From assembly GCF_019551435.1 (NCBI RefSeq), contig NZ_CP080544.1:496001-560000 (forward strand): a stretch of DNA of 64,000 nt, read 5' to 3'. This DNA is from Lysobacter soyae. Lineage in GTDB: Bacteria > Pseudomonadota > Gammaproteobacteria > Xanthomonadales > Xanthomonadaceae. Below the pieces are notes generated by a model, which was given only the letters and a program-made list of their open reading frames with translations, ran no database searches and was not told the DNA's origin. The translations under genes were made by a program, and so were the position numbers. Shown piece by piece: positions 59,121 through 64,000 of the stretch (the first letter of the stretch is position 1; each line of letters begins with the position of its first letter).

Positions 59121-59141
59121 CGCCGGGGCAGTGCCCCGGCG
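59121..59141. terminator. GC-rich hairpin between convergent kinase and ilvE genes
   Basis: CGCCGGGGC (59121-59129) pairs perfectly with GCCCCGGCG (59133-59141) around AGT. There is no T run on either strand; it probably acts as a shared weak terminator. Confidence 0.5.
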
Positions 59142-59150
59142 TCGAAAAAC

Positions 59151-60062
59151 TTACAGGGCTTCCAGCCAACCGTACTTGTCGGCGGTCTTGCCGTTGAACA
59201 AACCGAAGAACAGTTCCTGCATCTTGAGTGTGACCGGACCTGCGCGTCCCGCACCCACCTGGCGACCATCCACGGAACGGATGGGTGTGATTTCGGCTGC
59301 TGTGCCGCACATGAAGAGCTCGTCGCACAGGTAGAGGTACTCGCGCGGCAAATCGCGTTCGACCACATCAATGCCGGCATCGCGTGCAAGCGTCATGATC
59401 GTATTGCGGGTGATGCCGTTCAACAAGGCAGCGCTGACAGGCGTGGTATGCAAGACGCCATCGAAGACCAAGAACAAGTTCTCGCCGGCACCTTCGCTGA
59501 GCAAGCCGGTGGAGGCGAGCGCGATGCCTTCCCCGAATCCGAGACGACGCGCTTCACGCGCCACCAATTGTCCCGACAAATAATTGCCGCCGGCCTTCGC
59601 GCCGGCAGGAATGGTGTTCGGAGCGAAACGCTGCCAACTCGAAACGCAGGCATCAATGCCTTGTTCCAGCACACCCTCACCCAAATACGCACCCATTTGC
59701 CACGTGGCAACCGCCACATCGGTGGGCGTGTCTGCGGAGAGGCCGAAGCCGCCCAGCCCGCGGAACGCGACAGGGCGCAAATAGGCTTGTTTGAAATCAT
59801 TCTTGCGGATGACTTCGCGACAGGCGGCATTGATCGTGGCGAGATCGTAGGGGATGTCGATCTCATGGATGCGCGCAGATTGATACAGGCGCTTGTTGTG
59901 ATCGGTGAGGCGGAAAATCGCCGGCCCGTTGGGGGTGTCATAGCAACGGATGCCTTCGAATACCGAAGAACCATAATGCAGCGCGTGTGCCATGACGTGC
60001 ACAGTGGCGTCCGCCCAAGGTTTGATCTCGCCGTTGTGCCAGATCCAGTCGGGGTATTCCAT
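59151..60062 (-). CDS. ilvE: Branched-chain amino acid aminotransferase
   Basis: PLP class IV aminotransferase for the last step of Leu, Ile and Val synthesis. At 303 residues it is normal for the bacterial type. It begins MEYPDWIWHNGEIKPW, and has HYGSSVFEGIRCY, YLRPVAFRG, the PLP lysine in AKAGGNYL, the class signature EGAGENLFLV and CGTAAEITPI. The ATG at 60062 is supported by homology, with AGGAAC just upstream on this strand. It is convergent with the kinase gene; the unknown gene upstream is separated by 59 bases. Confidence 0.94.
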   Translation of the reverse strand: MEYPDWIWHNGEIKPWADATVHVMAHALHYGSSVFEGIRCYDTPNGPAIFRLTDHNKRLYQSARIHEIDIPYDLATINAACREVIRKNDFKQAYLRPVAFRGLGGFGLSADTPTDVAVATWQMGAYLGEGVLEQGIDACVSSWQRFAPNTIPAGAKAGGNYLSGQLVAREARRLGFGEGIALASTGLLSEGAGENLFLVFDGVLHTTPVSAALLNGITRNTIMTLARDAGIDVVERDLPREYLYLCDELFMCGTAAEITPIRSVDGRQVGAGRAGPVTLKMQELFFGLFNGKTADKYGWLEAL

Positions 60063-60121
60063 AGGGGCGTTCCTTGTGCCAAACCCCTATTCTCGCCCCC
60101 GCCGCCTTTGGGGGCAATGGA

Positions 60122-60727
60122 TCAGAAGCTGAGCCAGTAGCAGCCGAAGTTGCGGACAAAGCGAAACTGCGTGGATTCGGTGGCATTGCCGCCGGGTTTT
60201 TGCTGCCGGAGGCGAAGACCTGTCGGCGGTCGCGCGGCGTGTTCGATCGGCGTCAGAAAGCCGTCGGCGTCTTCCTGCCATTCCGTGCCGCCGGCCGAGC
60301 CGCCGGTCAGTTCAATATCGACCACCGGCCGTTTCATGATGCGCTCGAACTTGTTCAGTACGGCGATCGCACGAACATTGCTAACCCCGACCCAGTGATA
60401 GATGGAGGAAAAGCGGTTGACGTCGCGTGCATCCATCGCCGCCGAGAGACTGTAAGACAGGTCGTCGATGGTCTTGGCGCACACCGGTCGGTAGGAAGAG
60501 GGACGTGCAGCCATGATGCGGCGATCTGCGGCCGCGCCGTAGGTGCTTGGGGCACGCTTTTGTTCGGTCGCGTTGAAGGCTTCGCAGGGCTTGTCGGTGC
60601 GCACGCTTTCACCCGAATCGGTGACACAGCGCTTGGGGCGAGATTGGGCGGCCGCGTCGTTGACAGCAGTCGCCCCCGCCAGCGCGAGCAGCATCAAACA
60701 TAGATATGGAGTGCGGGTGGAAACCAT
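60122..60727 (-). CDS. Secreted protein of unknown function (DUF4124-like N-terminus)
   Basis: A 201-residue protein with a signal peptide ending near NDAAA. The mature N-terminus RCVTDSGESVRTDKPCE resembles the short DUF4124 motif (C-x-D-x-G-x-x-x-x-D-x-PC). The middle is a helical region (DDLSYSLSAAMDARDVNRFS onward), and the C-terminus ends RFVRNFGCYWLSF. Four cysteines could form disulfides. It lies between metF and ilvE on the same strand. Function unknown. Confidence 0.7.
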   Translation of the reverse strand: MVSTRTPYLCLMLLALAGATAVNDAAAQSRPKRCVTDSGESVRTDKPCEAFNATEQKRAPSTYGAAADRRIMAARPSSYRPVCAKTIDDLSYSLSAAMDARDVNRFSSIYHWVGVSNVRAIAVLNKFERIMKRPVVDIELTGGSAGGTEWQEDADGFLTPIEHAARPPTGLRLRQQKPGGNATESTQFRFVRNFGCYWLSF

Positions 60728-60781
60728 GCCCTGACCAATCTAAGGGTTTGCCGCCGGCCTGTCACGGCCGCGCCGTTTCAG

Positions 60782-61606
60782 TCAGGCGAGTCGTTCAAGC
60801 ACCGCGAGCGTCGGGCGGGCGAGGTTCAAGGTATAGAAGTGCAGCGCGGGCGCGCCGCCTTGGATGAGCCGGTCGCACAGCGCGGCCAAGACGTCCGCAC
60901 CGAACTCGCGTACCGCCGCGGCATCGTCACCGAATCCTTGCATGCGTTGCGTGATCCAACGCGGAATCTCCGCGCCGCAACTCTCCGAGAAGCGTCGCAG
61001 TTGACTGAAGTTGGCGATCGGCATGATGCCGGGCACGATCGGGATGTTCACACCCAGACGGCGTACATCGTCGACGAAACGGAAATAGGCGTCGGCGTTA
61101 TAGAAGTATTGTGTGATCGCGACGTCGGCACCGGCATCGACTTTGCGCTTGAAATTCTGCAAATCAGCCTGCGCGTCGCGTGCTTGCGGATGTGTCTCCG
61201 GATAAGCACCAACGGCAATCTTGAAGTAGTCGCCATGTTCTTTGCGCACTAGGGCGATGAGATCGGAGGCATATTGCAACTCGCCCATGCGACCCATGCC
61301 CGAGGGCATGTCGCCACGCAAGGCGACGACTTTCCGACAGTCCAGATCGCGATACTCCGCAAGCAATGCTCGCAGCTCTTCGCGCGAACCGCCGACGCAG
61401 GAGATATGCGGGACGGCGTCGACTTGGTGTTTTGTGCGCAGATGGCGAATCGTTTCGGACGTGTAGGTCAGCGTCGAACCGCCGGCGCCGAAGGTACAAG
61501 ACACATAGTCAGGCGCATGCGGTTTCAACTTCGCGACCGTGCGATCGAGCTGCGCGCGTTGCTCGTCAGTCTTGGGCGGGTAAAACTCGAACGACACCTG
61601 GACCAT
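60782..61606 (-). CDS. metF: 5,10-methylenetetrahydrofolate reductase
   Basis: FAD enzyme reducing methylene-THF to methyl-THF for methionine synthesis. The 274-residue TIM barrel begins MVQVSFEFYPPKTDEQ, with the catalytic glutamate in SFEFYPPK, and shows FGAGGSTL, VALRGDMP, the ITQYFYNADAYFRFVDD segment and VPGIMPIANFSQ. The ATG at 61606 fits homologs; the frame extends upstream to 61702 through the promoter region and is rejected. It is next to ahcY and metK on the same strand, forming a methyl-cycle cluster. Confidence 0.94.
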   Translation of the reverse strand: MVQVSFEFYPPKTDEQRAQLDRTVAKLKPHAPDYVSCTFGAGGSTLTYTSETIRHLRTKHQVDAVPHISCVGGSREELRALLAEYRDLDCRKVVALRGDMPSGMGRMGELQYASDLIALVRKEHGDYFKIAVGAYPETHPQARDAQADLQNFKRKVDAGADVAITQYFYNADAYFRFVDDVRRLGVNIPIVPGIMPIANFSQLRRFSESCGAEIPRWITQRMQGFGDDAAAVREFGADVLAALCDRLIQGGAPALHFYTLNLARPTLAVLERLA

Positions 61607-61638
61607 TGGGAATGCTGCGGAAGTGGGAACGTCCCAAT

Positions 61639-61677
61639 AATATATCGCTTTATCCGGATGAAAGTGAAAAGGTTTCA
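61639..61677 (-). promoter_or_regulatory. Predicted metF promoter with a MetR-like dyad
   Basis: On the minus strand TTCACT (61663-61668) and TATATT (61639-61644) are 18 bases apart. The -35 element overlaps TGAAAAGGTTTCA (61665-61677), which fits the MetR box pattern TGAA-N5-TTCA (the central base is G, not A or T). A second dyad, TGGGA-ACG-TCCCA, lies at 61624-61636. Confidence 0.4.
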
Positions 61678-61687
61678 GCCTCCCACA

Positions 61688-61714
61688 GCAAAACGGGCGC
61701 AAATTGCGCCCGTT
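61688..61714 (-). terminator. Intrinsic terminator after ahcY
   Basis: AACGGGCGC (61692-61700) and GCGCCCGTT (61706-61714) form a perfect stem. On the minus strand it is followed by TTTTG, 27 bases after the ahcY stop. Confidence 0.75.
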
Positions 61715-61740
61715 CCGGTCTTGCGAATGTCTGTTGCCAC

Positions 61741-63183
<1,443 letters not shown>

Positions 63184-63220
63184 GTGCAATGGCTCCGTTC
63201 GTAAGTGGATGTCTCTCGAA

Positions 63221-63298
63221 CGGGCGCCGTTGTTCCCTGCGATGCTTCGCGTCAACCGAGCCTGGCCGCACTATGTGCGATCGCAGCGCCCCTCGGGT
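63221..63298 (-). promoter_or_regulatory. SAH riboswitch aptamer in the ahcY leader
   Basis: Reading the minus strand, CCCGAGGGGCGCTGCGA (63297-63281) is followed by a small hairpin, CCAGGCTCGG (63265-63256), GCGAAGCATCGCAG, and GGCGCCC (63228-63222). These match the conserved SAH riboswitch core: P1 as CCGAG/CTCGG, CTGCGA/TCGCAG, and GGGCGC/GCGCCC pairings. The class is known upstream of ahcY in beta- and gammaproteobacteria and turns expression on when SAH binds. Confidence 0.9.
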
Positions 63299-63305
63299 GG
63301 TGTGA

Positions 63306-63311
63306 ATTATA
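63306..63311 (-). promoter_or_regulatory. Predicted -10 element of ahcY
   Basis: A perfect TATAAT on the minus strand. The start point would be about 63299, exactly where the riboswitch aptamer begins. No good -35 hexamer is seen. Confidence 0.6.
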
Positions 63312-63325
63312 GCGGAGGCGGCTAG

Positions 63326-63456
63326 AGCGCCTCATCTGCCCCTTCGGGGCACCCCCTCCACTGCGTGGAGAAGGAAGAATCCCCTCTCCACGCAGTGGAG
63401 AGGGCGGCGCGCAGCGCCGGGTGAGGCGCTTTTCTGCGTCTCCACTTCCATGGAGA
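63326..63456. repeat. Hairpin-rich intergenic repeat element, REP/MITE-like
   Basis: A 105-base unit is bounded by a perfect 9-bp inverted repeat, AGCGCCTCA (63326-63334) and TGAGGCGCT (63422-63430). Inside are four consecutive perfect hairpins: TGCCCC/GGGGCA (63337-63351), CTCCAC/GTGGAG (63356-63370), CCCTCTCCAC/GTGGAGAGGG (63382-63404) and GGCGC/GCGCC (63406-63418). A further TCTCCA/TGGAGA (63439-63456) follows. It looks like a repetitive extragenic element, but only one copy is in this window. Confidence 0.65.
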
Positions 63457-63466
63457 AGTCAGGCAA

Positions 63467-64000
63467 TTACTTTTTGAGCTTCGCAGCCTTGCGCAGCTCA
63501 TCCGCCTTGTCCGTCTTCTCCCATGAGAACGCGGTAGCCGTTTGCTTCTTTCCTTGGCCGTCGATGTACGACACCTGCTCCGGTTTGCGACCGAAGTGGC
63601 CGTACGAAGCGGTGCGCTGATAGATCGGGTGGATCAAGTCGAGCATCTTGATGATGCCGTACGGACGCAGGTCGAAGTTTGCGCGAATCAACTTCTCGAT
63701 TTGATCATCGGCAATCTTGCCGGTACCGAAAGTGGTGACCGAAATCGAGGTCGGCTCTGCCACACCGATGGCGTAGGAGACTTGCACTTCGCACTTGTCG
63801 GCCAAGCCTGCCGCCACGATGTTTTTCGCAACGTAACGTGCGGCATAAGCGGCGGAGCGATCCACCTTCGACGGGTCTTTGCCCGAGAATGCGCCACCGC
63901 CGTGACGGGCCATGCCGCCGTAGGTGTCGACGATGATCTTGCGGCCGGTCAGGCCGCAATCGCCCACCGGGCCGCCGATCACGAAGATGCCGGTCGGATT
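63467..64000 (-). CDS. metK: S-adenosylmethionine synthetase, C-terminal part (cut by window end)
   Basis: MetK makes SAM from methionine and ATP. About the last 177 residues are present. The reading frame runs off the window (NPTGIFV before [14 protein letters not shown]), so the apparent start inside is not real. The glycine-rich P-loop-like [22 protein letters not shown] and the C-terminal [19 protein letters not shown] are diagnostic. It is upstream of ahcY on the same strand; the gap holds a repeat element and the ahcY promoter, so ahcY is independently expressed. Confidence 0.96.
   Translation of the reverse strand, partial: NPTGIFVIGGPVGDCGLTGRKIIVDTYGGMARHGGGAFSGKDPSKVDRSAAYAARYVAKNIVAAGLADKCEVQVSYAIGVAEPTSISVTTFGTGKIADDQIEKLIRANFDLRPYGIIKMLDLIHPIYQRTASYGHFGRKPEQVSYIDGQGKKQTATAFSWEKTDKADELRKAAKLKK

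Noticed and set aside
57611-59389. 592-codon minus-strand open frame opposite the second histidine kinase
   Set aside because: Covers a kinase with intact motifs and the convergent terminator, with no start signal and shadow-like composition.
63326-63456. CRISPR repeat array
   Set aside because: The CTCCAC/GTGGAG hairpins recur, but they are not regularly spaced direct repeats with unique spacers, and no cas gene is present.

Overview
The window is a typical chromosomal segment of a gammaproteobacterium, most probably from the Xanthomonadaceae/Lysobacteraceae (Lysobacterales). This is inferred from gene content and order: gmk-rpoZ-spoT-ridA-recG, ponA divergent from pilMNOPQ, a moxR/DUF58/VWA/Bat operon, a class I aldolase next to pgk-pyk, thiS-thiG-trmB, and ahcY behind an S-adenosylhomocysteine (SAH) riboswitch. 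Base composition is moderately GC-rich and looks even throughout. I see no insertion sequence, prophage, integron or CRISPR array. Coding density is high and no gene-free stretch exceeds 300 bases; the longest (63184-63466) holds a riboswitch, a promoter and a hairpin-rich repeat.

Layout: 1-5633, end of gmk, rpoZ, spoT, ridA, recG (stringent response and DNA repair). 5618-9181, a TerC-type membrane protein, L31 type B, citrate synthase and two small secreted proteins. 9273-11308, a two-component system. 11277-14443, a conserved unknown protein and PBP1a. 14619-19532, the type IV pilus assembly operon. 19677-26399, a six-gene MoxR-Bat operon with a 27-glutamine tract. 26451-30716, dicarboxylate symporter, transketolase and two YeeE/YedE transporters. 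30890-31385, twin small lipoproteins. 31459-41269, an S1/P1 nuclease, then gap, pgk, pyk and fba interspersed with a BamE-like protein, a truncated globin, three tandem secreted TonB-C-like paralogs and an LpxL-type acyltransferase. 41343-47440, cysteine synthase, an RND pump and an rRNA/tRNA methyltransferase. 47448-53412, M28 peptidase, MscL, a Rieske protein, and a thiS-thiG-trmB-permease operon. 53506-55518, an autotransporter esterase and tRNA-Gly. 55565-59119, rimB-rimK and a second two-component system. 59151-64000, ilvE, a secreted unknown, metF, ahcY and the end of metK.

Functionally the window combines central carbon metabolism (gltA, tkt, gap, pgk, pyk, fba), the methyl/SAM cycle (metK, ahcY, metF, all on the minus strand, with an SAH riboswitch before ahcY and a MetR-like dyad before metF), and cell-envelope functions (PBP1a, pilus, LpxL-like, MscL, autotransporter, many secreted proteins). 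The least described material is the cluster of three secreted paralogs between pyk and fba, the small secreted proteins, and several strong intergenic dyads: 42335-42364, 48870-48929, 57065-57088 and 63326-63456.
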